DNA of 64,000 nt from DATDOR01 sp035512695 (GCA_035512695.1 DATKDL010000027.1:1-64000); one strand, 5' to 3'. Shown: positions 40,740 to 50,359, numbered from the stretch's first letter. Translations and numbers: made by a program. The notes: generated from the sequence alone by a model not told the origin.

Positions 40740-43310
40740 ATGATCCCCATAAAACTCACCCTCTCCGGCTTCCTCTCCTACAAGGAACCCGTCACCCTCG
40801 ACTTCACCTCCTTCGACCTGGCCTGCATCGCCGGCCCAAATGGGGCGGGGAAGTCGAGCCTGCTGGATGCGCTGACGTACGCCCTCTTCGGGAAAGCCCG
40901 GCGGGCGGACGAGATGCTGATCAACCTCGCCTGCGAGACGGCTTTCGTGGAGCTGGTCTTCGATTATGAGGGCAGCCGCTACCGGGTCCAGCGGACGAAC
41001 CCGCGCGGCAAATCGACGATTCTCGAGTTCCAGATCGCCCGACCCGGTGAGAATGGGGAGGCAGGCAGTTGGAAACCGATGACCCAGCGCACCGTCCGGG
41101 ACACGCAGCGCGGCATCGAGGAGACCCTGCGGCTGGACTACGAGACTTTTACAAACGCCGCCTTCTTTCTGCAGGGGCAGGCCGACCAGTTCACCCAGCA
41201 GACCCCCTCCCATCGCAAAGCGATCCTGGGCAGCATCCTGGGGCTCGACGTTTGGGAGGAATACCGCCTCAGAGCCGCCGAGCGGCGCAGGGCGGTCGAG
41301 GGGGAGGTGCGAGCGCTGGAAGGCCGGCTGGCCGAAATCCACTCGGAACTGGCCGAAGCCGATGACCGGATGGCCCTGCTCGAGTCGCTCAATGCCGAAC
41401 TGGATCTGCTGGTCGGGTCGCGGGCAGCCCAGGAGACCGTCCTCGAGTCGATCCGCCGGATCCAGGCCGGGATCGAGGAACAGGCCCGGTTTGTCGATGG
41501 TCTCGAAAAGCAGGTCGAAACTGGGCGCCGGCGGGTGAGCGGGCTCGAAGCCCGGATCGGGGCGCGCACGCAGGAGCGCGACGAGATCGCCGCGATCCGT
41601 GAGCGTGAGGCGGAAATCCGGGGGGGGTTCACCGAGCTGGAGGAGGCGCAGGTCCGTCTAGCGGAATGGGACACGGCCCACCGCGAACACGAGTCGGCCC
41701 GGCGGGCGCCGCAGGCTGACATCGAGAAGGCCCGGGCCCGTTTGGAGGCCGAACTCGAGCAGCTCCACGCCCGCGAGAAAGAGGCTGGAGCGGCCGCTGA
41801 TGAGGTGGAGGAGATACGGCGGAAGATCGCCGGTCTCCGGATCGAGTTGGAGGCTGTCGAGGCGAAACTCGCAGACAGAGACCGGTTGGTGGCCGAACTG
41901 GACGAAGCCCAAAAAGGACTGGCCGAAGCCCGTGCGGAAAACCCGAGGCTCAAAGAAGAGATGGAAGCCTTGAAAGAGCGGATCGAGAACCTGGAGGAGA
42001 CCCCGGAAGAGGACGCGCCCTGCCCGGTCTGCGGGCAGCCGCTGACCGTCGAGCATCGCAACGAACTGATCGAGTCGCTGCGAGCGGAGGGCAAGGACAA
42101 AGGCGACCAGTACCGGGCCAACCAGGACCTGATGCGAACGGCCGGCGATCGGGTCGGGTCGCTCGAAGCGGAGATCGCGGCGCTGCGCAAGGCGGAACCG
42201 GAGGAGCGCGGAATAACGACCGAGCTGCTGGGGCTTCAAAGCCGGGAGGCGGTTTGCTCGGCTTTGACAACCGCCTGGGAGGCGGAGGGCCAGCCGCGGC
42301 TGGAGGCGGTCCGGGGGGAGCTGGAAGGAGAGCGCTTCGCCCCCGAAACCCGCGCCGCGCTGGCCGAGATCGACGCAGTCCTGAAAGCGACCGGCTACGA
42401 CCCAACCGAGGCGGACCGGCTGCGTAAGCTGTCCGCTTCAGGCGATGCGATCCGGAAAGACATGCGTAAACTCGAGATGGCGGCCGCGGCGCTTGAGCCG
42501 TTGGAGCGCGAGATGGGGGATTTGAAAAAGGAGTTCAAGGCCGCAAGCGCTGATTTGAAGGACCAGGTGGCTTCGCTCGAAGATTCAACTGCTGCGCTGG
42601 AGGAGGCCAAAGCCAAAGCGCCGGACTTCCAGAAAGCTCAGCGTGATTTGCTGGACATGCAGGAAAACGAAAACCAGCTGCGGATGCGGATCGGATCGGC
42701 ACAGCAAAAGGTCGATGTGCTGGACAGTTTGCGGGAGCGGAAGGCCGCGCTGGACGAGGAGAAGGCCGGGTGCCTGGCGCAGATCGCGCATCTCAAGCAG
42801 CTCGAGCGAGCCTTTGGGAAGGACGGAGTCCCGGCGTTGCTGATCGAGCAGGCCATCCCGCAGATCGAGAGCAAGGCGAACGAGATCCTCGAACGGCTGA
42901 GCGGTGGGGAGATGTCGGTCCGGTTCGAAACCCAGCGCGAGCTCAAGACGCGGGACAGCCTGCGCGAGACTCTCGATATCACGATCAGCGACGGCGCAGG
43001 GGTGCGGGATTACGAGATGTATTCGGGAGGTGAGGCGTTCCGGGTCGATTTCGCCGTGCGGCTGGCCTTATCGGAGGTGCTGGCGCGGCGGGCGGGAGCA
43101 CGGCTGCAGACACTGGTGGTCGATGAGGGTTTCGGGAGCCAGGACGAGGCCGGCCGGCAGCGGTTGATCGAGGCGATCAACATGGTGCGCGGGGATTTCG
43201 CCAAGGTGCTTGTCATCACGCACATCGAGGCGCTGAAAGACGCATTTCCGACGAGGATCGAGGTGGAGAAAAGGGTCGATGGGTCCCAGGTCAGCGTCAT
43301 CAACGGTTGA
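40740..43310 (+). CDS. sbcC: SbcC/Rad50-type SMC nuclease ATPase subunit
   Basis: An 856-residue ABC/SMC ATPase working with the SbcD/Mre11 nuclease in DNA end processing. The N-terminal lobe has FDLACIAGPNGAGKSSLLDAL (Walker A) and a Q-loop, FFLQGQADQF. Long coiled coils flank a zinc hook, CPVCG, near residue 423. The C-terminal lobe has the signature MYSGGEAFRVDFAVRLAL, Walker B LVVDEGFGSQD and the H-loop VITHIE. No sbcD gene is present next to it, unlike the usual sbcDC operon. Start chosen at MIPIKLTLSGFLSYKEP; upstream in-frame codons lie in the repeat array. Confidence 0.92.
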   Translation: MIPIKLTLSGFLSYKEPVTLDFTSFDLACIAGPNGAGKSSLLDALTYALFGKARRADEMLINLACETAFVELVFDYEGSRYRVQRTNPRGKSTILEFQIARPGENGEAGSWKPMTQRTVRDTQRGIEETLRLDYETFTNAAFFLQGQADQFTQQTPSHRKAILGSILGLDVWEEYRLRAAERRRAVEGEVRALEGRLAEIHSELAEADDRMALLESLNAELDLLVGSRAAQETVLESIRRIQAGIEEQARFVDGLEKQVETGRRRVSGLEARIGARTQERDEIAAIREREAEIRGGFTELEEAQVRLAEWDTAHREHESARRAPQADIEKARARLEAELEQLHAREKEAGAAADEVEEIRRKIAGLRIELEAVEAKLADRDRLVAELDEAQKGLAEARAENPRLKEEMEALKERIENLEETPEEDAPCPVCGQPLTVEHRNELIESLRAEGKDKGDQYRANQDLMRTAGDRVGSLEAEIAALRKAEPEERGITTELLGLQSREAVCSALTTAWEAEGQPRLEAVRGELEGERFAPETRAALAEIDAVLKATGYDPTEADRLRKLSASGDAIRKDMRKLEMAAAALEPLEREMGDLKKEFKAASADLKDQVASLEDSTAALEEAKAKAPDFQKAQRDLLDMQENENQLRMRIGSAQQKVDVLDSLRERKAALDEEKAGCLAQIAHLKQLERAFGKDGVPALLIEQAIPQIESKANEILERLSGGEMSVRFETQRELKTRDSLRETLDITISDGAGVRDYEMYSGGEAFRVDFAVRLALSEVLARRAGARLQTLVVDEGFGSQDEAGRQRLIEAINMVRGDFAKVLVITHIEALKDAFPTRIEVEKRVDGSQVSVING

Positions 43311-43343
43311 CGGTCGGGCCGGCTGGGAACGATTGGAAGGTTG

Positions 43344-45386
43344 TTAGACCGGCTCGGCGTATTCTGCAACCCGGTCGCGGCCGGCACGCTTGGCCTGGTA
43401 CATCGCGCTGTCGGCGGCATGCAACAGTTCTTCCGGCGTTTCACCGTGTACAGGGAAAACGGCGATACCGACCGAGATGGAGATCGGTCCGAGCACCATC
43501 CCATCGAATTCCACATTCAAGTTGTGCAAACCGCTGTGGATCTCCTCTGCCCGTTCTCGGACAGCATCCGGCTCCGCGTCCGGCAAGATCAGGGCGAACT
43601 CCTCTCCGCCCATCCGGCAGGCGATGTCGCTGGCGCGCAGGCTTCGCCTGAGGTACTGTCCCAGGGCGCTCAGCACGGCGTCGCCGGCCGCGTGTCCGTG
43701 CGAATCGTTAAAGGCCTTGAAGTGGTCGATGTCGAGCATGAGGATCCCCAGGCCACGGTTGTTGCGTTTGGCGCGGTGCAGTTCACGTTCGAGGGTTTCG
43801 TCCAGGTACCGCCGGTTGTAAAGGTCGGTGAGCGTGTCCCGGATCGATTGGTTTCGCAGGGTTTCCCGCAACCGGAGGTTCGCCAGGGCCAGGGCGGCGT
43901 TGTCCGCCACGGTCTGCGCCAACCTGCGCTGCGAATCGATTATTTGGTCTCCTCCATTGCCCTGTTCCAGGTGCAGCAAACCCAGGGGCTCTCCCTGGGC
44001 GATCAGCGGCATACATAAATGAGCCGCACCGTTTTCCGCCAGATGGCGGCACCGGCGCCCGGGCTCATCGGATGGGCTGAGATGCGCTCGCCCGCGACGC
44101 AGCGCCCAGCAATCCTCCGGCGTGAAAACTTTCTCTCGGACCTCGGCGGTTCCCCATTCAGCCATCGTCACCAGGCTGGCGCGCGATGTGCCCTGTACGC
44201 ACAGACCGCCCGATCCGCCGGGGAATAGCTGCTGAGCCGAGCCGGAAACGATCTGCAAGGCTTCCTCGATGCTGACGCTGGCCTGCAGCAATTCGCCGAG
44301 TTCGTTAAGGATCGCCATCTCGGCCGTGCGCTGCTCCATCTCGGAAAGCCACCGGGTCAGCCGGGCGTTCGATTCGTTCAGTGCGGCCTCGGCCGTTTTG
44401 CGAGCGTGGATTTCTTTGATGTGCGTGATGAAGTAGGCGGGTCTCGCTGCGAGGTCGCGGACAAGTGAGACGCTCAGGATCACCCACACCAGATCGCCCG
44501 ATCGGATCCTTAACTGCCTCTCCATCTGGTAGCTCCGGATTTCATCCGCAAGCAGCGCGGCTCGCCGATCCAAATCCTGGTCGCGTTCTTCGGGCACGAT
44601 CAGGTCGGCCAGGGTCATGGTCAGCAGAGCGGCATCGTCATACTCCACCAGGCCGGATAGCGCCTGGTTCACCTGTATAAGCCTTCCGTCGGTCGCCACC
44701 ATAGCCATGCCGTTCGGGGCCAGGTCGAAAGCGCTGGTAAAACGCTGTGAACTCTCGGCCAGGCTCCTGCCCTGTGTTTCTAAGCGGGCCGAGTCGCGTT
44801 CGTGAATGGCGGCGCCGATCACCACCAGGAAAGACACGACAGCCAGCAGGAGCAGCGTGTAAAAAACTTCCCACAGGCTGTGATCGGTCAACGTCGAATA
44901 AAGGACCCATGACAAACCCAGGATCAGGATCGCGTGCCCCGCAGCAAAACGCGGAGGCATCAGCAGACCGCCTAAGATCACCGGAACGATCAACCAAATA
45001 AGCGTATGCTCTTGCTTGATTAGCTCACTCGGATCGATGATATTGGGGATTGCGATCGACAGCAAAACCACGGTCATGGTCAGGCCGGCTGCCGACAGAT
45101 ACCGGCCCGTTCGTCCCAAACCATATGCAATGCCCAGCACCGCCAGGCTCGAAAGGCTACTGATGAGAGCGCCTCGGTTGACCCCTGCGCCGGTAAAGAG
45201 ACGAACGCCCAGAACAACCCCCAAAACAAGTGTAACTGCGATCAACGTAAGCAGCACACCAGACAGCATTCGAAGCCGGCTGCGCCAGCGCTCAGGGGTC
45301 GCGGGGGGAGGTTCGATCAGACGGGTAATCAGCTTGCCGATGCGGGATGTTGGGTTGTGGGTACCGGGGCGAGGAGTCGTGAGCAT
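43344..45386 (-). CDS. Diguanylate cyclase (7TM/6TM-PAS-GAF-GGDEF)
   Basis: A 680-residue membrane sensor that makes c-di-GMP from GTP. About six hydrophobic helices (40-205) are followed by a PAS domain (about 220-345), a GAF domain (about 360-500) and a C-terminal GGDEF domain (about 510-675). The active motif is CRMGGEEFALILPDAEPD. The inhibitory I-site RxxD (RASD) lies five residues before it, so product inhibition is expected. No EAL or HD-GYP domain is present. It provides a possible source of the ligand for the riboswitch near 2.0 kb. A TATACT eight bases before the ATG suggests a leaderless mRNA. Confidence 0.93.
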   Translation of the reverse strand: MLTTPRPGTHNPTSRIGKLITRLIEPPPATPERWRSRLRMLSGVLLTLIAVTLVLGVVLGVRLFTGAGVNRGALISSLSSLAVLGIAYGLGRTGRYLSAAGLTMTVVLLSIAIPNIIDPSELIKQEHTLIWLIVPVILGGLLMPPRFAAGHAILILGLSWVLYSTLTDHSLWEVFYTLLLLAVVSFLVVIGAAIHERDSARLETQGRSLAESSQRFTSAFDLAPNGMAMVATDGRLIQVNQALSGLVEYDDAALLTMTLADLIVPEERDQDLDRRAALLADEIRSYQMERQLRIRSGDLVWVILSVSLVRDLAARPAYFITHIKEIHARKTAEAALNESNARLTRWLSEMEQRTAEMAILNELGELLQASVSIEEALQIVSGSAQQLFPGGSGGLCVQGTSRASLVTMAEWGTAEVREKVFTPEDCWALRRGRAHLSPSDEPGRRCRHLAENGAAHLCMPLIAQGEPLGLLHLEQGNGGDQIIDSQRRLAQTVADNAALALANLRLRETLRNQSIRDTLTDLYNRRYLDETLERELHRAKRNNRGLGILMLDIDHFKAFNDSHGHAAGDAVLSALGQYLRRSLRASDIACRMGGEEFALILPDAEPDAVRERAEEIHSGLHNLNVEFDGMVLGPISISVGIAVFPVHGETPEELLHAADSAMYQAKRAGRDRVAEYAEPV

Positions 45387-45394
45387 CAATTATA

Positions 45395-45400
45395 AGTATA
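45395..45400 (-). promoter_or_regulatory. Candidate -10 for diguanylate cyclase
   Basis: Leftward TATACT ends eight bases before the ATG at 45386; an overlapping TATAAT lies even closer. No Shine-Dalgarno site. Confidence 0.45.
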
Positions 45401-45480
45401 CCTGTTTTACGACTAACTCGAATCGCTCATCAACATTTCCATCGCCTCAATTCCACGTAAACAGGAAAACGGGTGCACAT

Positions 45481-45521
45481 GCAAAACCGCCGTCCGGTGC
45501 AGCTCACCGGACGGCGGTTTT
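45481..45521. terminator. Bidirectional terminator after dnaK
   Basis: CAAAACCGCCGTCCGGTG pairs exactly with 45504-45521 around a 5-base loop; T-runs on both strands. It follows the dnaK stop and precedes the diguanylate cyclase promoter. Confidence 0.93.
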
Positions 45522-45543
45522 GCTTGTTTACCTGACTTCTTGT

Positions 45544-47478
45544 TTACGCTTCGCGAAACTCCCCTTCGATCACTTCCCCCTCATCCTCATCTTCAGGGCC
45601 CTCCCCGTTGCCGTTGGTCTTGAACCCGCCCGCAAAGGGGTTGTCCCCGGGCTGCCCGGCGGCCTCCGGTCCGGCCTGCTGCTGGTAAAGCTGCTGGCTC
45701 AGGGCGTGGAAGGCGTGCTCGACGCCCTCACTGGCCGATTTGATCCTTCCGGCGTCGTCGGTTTGAAGGGCGTCGCGCAGTTCGTTGATGCGGCTTTCGA
45801 TGCTCTCGCGTTCGCCTGTCGGAACCTTGTCGCCCAGTTCGGTGAGAGTCTTTTCGGTCTGGTAGGCAAGCGTATCGCCCTTGTTGCGGGCTTCGATCAG
45901 CTCGCGGCGGCCGCGGTCTTCGGCCTCGTGGGACTTGGCGTCTTTGACCATGCGTTCGACGTCCGAATCCGCCAGGTTGGTCGTCGCCGTGATCGTCACC
46001 TTCTGTTCCTTGCCGGTGGCCTTATCGCGGGCGGTCACATTCAGGATGCCGTTGGCGTCGATGTCGAAGGTCACTTCGACCTGTGGGACACCGCGCGGCG
46101 CCGGCGGGATGCCGTCCAGGCGGAAATTGCCCAGGCTCATGTTGTCGGCGGCCATCGGGCGCTCGCCCTGCAGGATGTGGATATCCACGGCGGTCTGGCT
46201 GTCGGCCGCGGTCGAATAGGTCTCGGTCTTGCGGATCGGGATGGTCGTGTTGCGTTCGACCATCGTCGTCATCACGCCTCCGAGCGTTTCGACGCCCAGG
46301 GAAAGCGGGGTGACGTCCAGCAAGAGGACGTCCTTGACGTCTCCGGCCAGCACGCCGGCCTGGATGGCCGCGCCGATCGCTACCACTTCATCCGGATTGA
46401 CGCCCTTGTGCGGCTGCTTCTTCGTGAGGGACTGGACCAGTTCCTGGACCATCGGCATGCGGGTCGCGCCGCCGACCAGGATAATTTCATCGACATCGGT
46501 GGGCTTCATCCCTGCGTCCTTGAGGGCCGCCTCGAACGGACCGCGCAGCCGGTCGACCAGGTCTTCGGTCAGCTGCTCGAATTTCGAGCGGGTCAGTTTG
46601 ATCTGCAGGTGCTTCGGACCCTCCGAGTCGGCAGTGATGTAGGGCAGGTTAATCTCGGTCTCGAGCACGGTCGAGAGTTCGATCTTGGCCTTTTCGGCCG
46701 CCTCCCGCAAGCGCTGGAGCGCCTGTCGGTCTTTGCCCAGGTCGATGCCCTGGTCCTTCTTGAACTCCCCGGCGAGCCAGGTGATGATGCGTTCGTCCCA
46801 GTTGTCGCCGCCGAGCAAGGTGTCTCCGTTGGTGGCCTTGACCTCCACCACGCCGCCGCCCACATCGAGCAGGCTCACGTCGAAGGTCCCGCCGCCAAGG
46901 TCGAAGACGAGGATGGTCTCGTTATCCTTCTTATCGAGCCCGTATGCCAGTGCGGCCGCGGTGGGCTCGTTGATGATGCGCTGGACTTCCAGCCCGGCGA
47001 TCTTGCCGGCGTCCTTGGTGGCCTGGCGCTGGCTGTCGTTGAAATAGGCCGGGACGGTGATGACGGCCTTCGTGACCGTCTCGCCCAGGTAGGCTTCGGC
47101 GTCCGCCTTGAGCTTGGCGAGCACCATGGCGGAGATCTCCTGCGGGCTGTATTCCCGGTTGTTCTGCGGGATCTTGATGCGGGCGTCTCCATTCGGCCCT
47201 TCCACGACGTGATAAGTGACCATGTCGCGCTCGTGCTGGACCTCTTCGAAGTGCTTTCCGATAAAGCGTTTAATCGAGAAAACGGTGTTTTCCGGGTTGA
47301 CGACGGCCTGCCGTTTGGCCGTCTGTCCGACGATCCTTTCCCCGTTTTTAGTGAATGCGACGACCGACGGGACCAGCCGCGAGCCTTCCGCAGACGTGAT
47401 GACGGTCGGCGATCCCCCTTCCATCACGGCGACGACGCTGTTGGTCGTGCCCAGGTCGATTCCGATGATTTTAGACAT
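45544..47478 (-). CDS. dnaK: Chaperone DnaK (Hsp70)
   Basis: A 644-residue Hsp70 chaperone. The ATPase domain starts MSKIIGIDLGTTNSVVAVMEGG, with VPAYFNDSQRQATKDAGKIAGL, INEPTAAALAYGLD, VFDLGGGTFDVSLL and ILVGGATRMPMVQELV. The substrate domain has VLLLDVTPLSLGVETLGGVMT, and the helical lid ends in an acidic EDEDEGEVIEGEF tail. No grpE, dnaJ or hrcA gene lies beside it, so it stands alone here; no CIRCE element was seen. The ATG at 47478 has a GGAGG site; an in-frame extension of 24 codons upstream is repeat-derived and rejected. Confidence 0.96.
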   Translation of the reverse strand: MSKIIGIDLGTTNSVVAVMEGGSPTVITSAEGSRLVPSVVAFTKNGERIVGQTAKRQAVVNPENTVFSIKRFIGKHFEEVQHERDMVTYHVVEGPNGDARIKIPQNNREYSPQEISAMVLAKLKADAEAYLGETVTKAVITVPAYFNDSQRQATKDAGKIAGLEVQRIINEPTAAALAYGLDKKDNETILVFDLGGGTFDVSLLDVGGGVVEVKATNGDTLLGGDNWDERIITWLAGEFKKDQGIDLGKDRQALQRLREAAEKAKIELSTVLETEINLPYITADSEGPKHLQIKLTRSKFEQLTEDLVDRLRGPFEAALKDAGMKPTDVDEIILVGGATRMPMVQELVQSLTKKQPHKGVNPDEVVAIGAAIQAGVLAGDVKDVLLLDVTPLSLGVETLGGVMTTMVERNTTIPIRKTETYSTAADSQTAVDIHILQGERPMAADNMSLGNFRLDGIPPAPRGVPQVEVTFDIDANGILNVTARDKATGKEQKVTITATTNLADSDVERMVKDAKSHEAEDRGRRELIEARNKGDTLAYQTEKTLTELGDKVPTGERESIESRINELRDALQTDDAGRIKSASEGVEHAFHALSQQLYQQQAGPEAAGQPGDNPFAGGFKTNGNGEGPEDEDEGEVIEGEFREA

Positions 47479-47503
47479 GTGTACCTCCGGGTTGAGTGAG
47501 TTA

Positions 47504-47676
47504 GCGTTCGGCGAATCGGGGATTCGGCGAATTGGCGGTTCTGTAGCCAATTTGAATTGGTTCGATTACATATCTAAGGATAAAACACCAATACAAGAAT
47601 TCCGTTAATGTTGTATCGGAAACATATCAACAATTACAATCTCTCAGACCTCAATTCGCCAATTCGCCAATTCGCC
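47504..47676. repeat. Inverted array of AATTCGCC-type octamers
   Basis: GGCGAATC/GGCGAATT units (about 47504-47537) on the dnaK side face three perfect AATTCGCC copies (47653-47676) on the RNase D side. The 115-base AT-rich middle contains no gene that could be supported. Confidence 0.85.
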
Positions 47677-47690
47677 CCACCCCTTCCGAG

Positions 47691-47696
47691 TATAAT
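47691..47696 (+). promoter_or_regulatory. Candidate -10 (TATAAT), leaderless RNase D
   Basis: TATAAT ends seven bases before the GTG at 47704; no ribosome site lies between. Confidence 0.6.
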
Positions 47697-47703
47697 TCCT
47701 CCC

Positions 47704-48840
47704 GTGACCCTCCCCGAACCGGAACTGATCACCGACCCCGATCAGCTTGAAGACCTTGCCGACCTGCTCCGGAATGCACCCCGGATCGCCGTCGATACGG
47801 AATCCAACAGCCTGCATGCCTACCGGGAGCAGGTCTGCCTGCTCCAGTTTTCCGTGCCGGAGGGGGATTTCCTGGTCGATCCGCTCGTCCTGCCGGACAT
47901 TGACGCGCTCGGACCGGTGTTCGCCTCGAGCCAGATCGAAAAGATTTTCCACGCTGCCGAGTATGACCTGATCTGCCTGCAGCGTGATTTCGGGTTCCGG
48001 TTTGCCAACCTGTTTGACACCCAGATCGCGGTCCGTATCCTGGGATGGAAGCGGGTAGGGCTCGGCAACATCCTGGAGGAGAAATTTGGGCTGAAACCGA
48101 ATAAGCGCTACCAACGCGCCGATTGGAAGCGTCGCCCCCTCCCGGAGGATATGATGCAGTACGCGCAACTGGACACCCATTTCCTGATCGAGCTGCGCGA
48201 CCAGCTCGAACCGCTGCTGACCGAACGCGGTCTGATCGAGCTGGCCCGGGAGGACTTCAAACGCGCCTGCGAGGTCACCGAGGTCCACGAGACCGGCAAA
48301 AACGGGATGTGCTGGCGGGTCAACGGATCGCACGAGCTGACCCCGCAGCAGATGGCCGTGCTCCAGGAACTGTGCAGGTACCGCGATGGGGTCGCCCGCC
48401 GGTTGGACCGGCCGCTGTTCAAAGTGATCCCCGACCGCGTGCTGGTGGAACTCGCCCGGCACTGCCCATTTGATATAAACGAGCTCGGCGAAATCGATGG
48501 GGTTCATAGTTGGCTGCTGCGCAACCACGGCCGCGATCTGCTGGCAGCCGTCGGTCGTGGTCTCAAATCGGATCCGCTCGAGCCGCCTCGGACCGTCCGT
48601 CCAGCCTCCTCATATCTGGCCCGGATGGATACGATGCACGCCTGGCGCAAGGAAACCGCCCGGAAAATGGGGGTGGAATCGGATGTCGTCCTGCCGCGGA
48701 ATCTCCTGGAAGCCGTCGTGCGCGAGAATCCTCGGGATAAACAGTCGCTGGCCCCCCTGCTGGACGAGACCCCCTGGCGGATGGACCAGTTCGGCGGATC
48801 GATCCTGGCGGCGCTGAACGGGTCCGATTCGCAATCCTGA
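47704..48840 (+). CDS. rnd: Ribonuclease D
   Basis: A 378-residue 3'-5' exoribonuclease of tRNA and stable RNA maturation. The DEDDy exonuclease domain (about 1-175) has AVDTESNSL (Asp, Glu), FHAAEYDLICL (Asp) and MQYAQLDTHFLI (Tyr and Asp). The linker and an HRDC domain (about 210-290, LTPQQMAVLQELCRYRDGVAR) follow, with a helical C-terminal part that may be a second HRDC-like domain. The GTG at 47704 is directly downstream of TATAAT, so the mRNA is probably leaderless. The beta-CASP nuclease gene follows after 13 bases, suggesting an RNA-processing operon. Confidence 0.92.
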   Translation: MTLPEPELITDPDQLEDLADLLRNAPRIAVDTESNSLHAYREQVCLLQFSVPEGDFLVDPLVLPDIDALGPVFASSQIEKIFHAAEYDLICLQRDFGFRFANLFDTQIAVRILGWKRVGLGNILEEKFGLKPNKRYQRADWKRRPLPEDMMQYAQLDTHFLIELRDQLEPLLTERGLIELAREDFKRACEVTEVHETGKNGMCWRVNGSHELTPQQMAVLQELCRYRDGVARRLDRPLFKVIPDRVLVELARHCPFDINELGEIDGVHSWLLRNHGRDLLAAVGRGLKSDPLEPPRTVRPASSYLARMDTMHAWRKETARKMGVESDVVLPRNLLEAVVRENPRDKQSLAPLLDETPWRMDQFGGSILAALNGSDSQS

Positions 48841-48853
48841 CAGGCATATTGGT

Positions 48854-50254
48854 TTGAAGCTCACCTTTCACGGCGCCGCCCGCACGGTCACCGGTTCCCA
48901 GCATCTTTTGGAAGTCGACGGCTTCCGGCTGCTGCTGGAATGCGGACTGTTCCAGGGTCGTCGCAATGAGGCTTTCGAGATCAACCGCCGGTTCCGTTTC
49001 GATCCGGCCGGTATCGACGCCGTCCTCCTCTCCCACGCGCACATCGACCACAGCGGCAACCTGCCCCATCTATTCAAAAACGGTTTTGTCGGCCCGGTCT
49101 ACGCCACGACGGCGACCCGCAGCCTGGCGGAAGTGATGCTGCTCGATTCGGGCAAGATCCACGAGAGCGATGTCGTTTACCTCAACCGCCGGCGCGAGAA
49201 ACGCGGCGAGCCCCCGATCGAACCTTTGTACACCGTCGAGGATGCCCGGATTGCCAACAGTCATTTCGAAGGCATTGCATACGACCGGACCTTTGAACCC
49301 GTCCCCGGTGTGCGGGCGAAATTTGTCGACGCCGGGCACATCCTCGGCTCGGCCGCCGTCGTCCTGGATATTGAGACCGGCGGCCGGACGCGCCGGCTCT
49401 GGTTTTCCGGTGATATCGGCCGCTTCGACAAACCCCTGCTGCGCGACCCGGTCATGCCCGAGGGCGCCGATTTCTTGATCATGGAATGCACCTACGGCGA
49501 CAAGCCGCACCGGGACCCGATCGCCTCGTACGAGGACCTGCTGGGAATCGTGCGCAGGACGATCGAGCGCGGCGGGAAGGTCATCATCCCGGCCTTCGCC
49601 GTCGGGCGCACCCAGGAGCTGGTCTACAGCCTGCACAAGATGATCGACAACGGCGATCTGCCCTCCGTCCCGATCTTCGTCGACAGCCCGCTGGCGGTCA
49701 ACGTCTCCGACGTCTTCCGCAAACACCGGGACTGCTATGATGAGGAGACCCTGACGTTTATCGAGACCGATCCGCACGGCGGCGCGCTGGGTTTTCACCT
49801 CATCAACTATGTCCGATCGGTGGAGGAGTCAAAAGCGCTCAACCACCGGGATGATTCGATGGTCATCATTTCCGCCTCCGGCATGGCCGAGACCGGCCGC
49901 ATCCTGCACCACCTGAAAAACAACATCGAAGACCCGCGCAACACCGTCCTGATCGTGTCCTGGATGGCCCCTCACACCCTCGGCCGCCGGTTGGCGGAGC
50001 GGGAACAGACCGTCCGGATCTTCGGCGAGACCTACCAGCGCCGCTGCGAAGTCGCCATCTTGAACGGCTTCTCGGCCCACGCCGGTCAGGATGCCCTGAT
50101 CGACTATGCCCTGCATACCCGGTCATCCGTCCAAAAAATCTTCCTCGTCCACGGCGAACCCCGCGGCGCTGAACCCCTCATGGACCAATTGAAATCGCGC
50201 GGCCTGGATGAAATCTACTATCCGGAGCCTCATTCGATCTTCGATATGCTATAA
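48854..50254 (+). CDS. Beta-CASP metallo-beta-lactamase RNase
   Basis: A 466-residue zinc nuclease of the metallo-beta-lactamase/beta-CASP group (YSH1/CPSF-73-like bacterial exonuclease). The signature HAHIDHSG (about 57-64) and later Asp/His ligands in FSGDIGRFDKPL (Asp) and the C-terminal FSAHAGQDALIDY are present. The beta-CASP part has IIPAFAVGRTQELVYSLHKM and the KH-less RMK-type loop VDSPLAVNVSDVFRKH, then VIISASGMAETGRILHHLKN. It likely degrades or trims RNA. TTG start 13 bases after RNase D, so probably the same transcript. The stop codon overlaps the -10 box of tRNA-Ser. Confidence 0.9.
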   Translation: MKLTFHGAARTVTGSQHLLEVDGFRLLLECGLFQGRRNEAFEINRRFRFDPAGIDAVLLSHAHIDHSGNLPHLFKNGFVGPVYATTATRSLAEVMLLDSGKIHESDVVYLNRRREKRGEPPIEPLYTVEDARIANSHFEGIAYDRTFEPVPGVRAKFVDAGHILGSAAVVLDIETGGRTRRLWFSGDIGRFDKPLLRDPVMPEGADFLIMECTYGDKPHRDPIASYEDLLGIVRRTIERGGKVIIPAFAVGRTQELVYSLHKMIDNGDLPSVPIFVDSPLAVNVSDVFRKHRDCYDEETLTFIETDPHGGALGFHLINYVRSVEESKALNHRDDSMVIISASGMAETGRILHHLKNNIEDPRNTVLIVSWMAPHTLGRRLAEREQTVRIFGETYQRRCEVAILNGFSAHAGQDALIDYALHTRSSVQKIFLVHGEPRGAEPLMDQLKSRGLDEIYYPEPHSIFDML

Positions 50255-50255
50255 T
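50250..50255 (+). promoter_or_regulatory. Candidate -10 (TATAAT) for tRNA-Ser
   Basis: TATAAT lies 17 bases before the mature tRNA-Ser and overlaps the TAA stop of the beta-CASP gene. Confidence 0.55.
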
Positions 50256-50272
50256 CGCCAGTCGCACGTCCC

Positions 50273-50359
50273 GGAGAGGTGCCAGAGTGGTTGAATGGGG
50301 CGGTCTCGAAAACCGTTGTGGTCCTCGGACCACCGTGGGTTCGAATCCCACCCTCTCCG
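50273..50359 (+). tRNA. tRNA-Ser (CGA)
   Basis: An 87-base class II tRNA. Acceptor GGAGAGG pairs with CCTCTCC, discriminator G, no encoded CCA. The anticodon loop TCTCGAAAA gives CGA. The long variable arm (GTGGTCC...GGACCAC) and T-arm GTGGG-TTCGAAT-CCCAC are intact. Confidence 0.96.

Noticed and set aside
45016..47499. Very long open frame (827 codons) opposite dnaK and the diguanylate cyclase
   Set aside because: It is antisense to two well-supported genes, has low-complexity composition typical of GC-rich shadow frames, and no ribosome site or domain.
47479..47560. CIRCE element before dnaK
   Set aside because: No TTAGCACTC-N9-GAGTGCTAA-like repeat; the inverted repeat here belongs to the octamer array.
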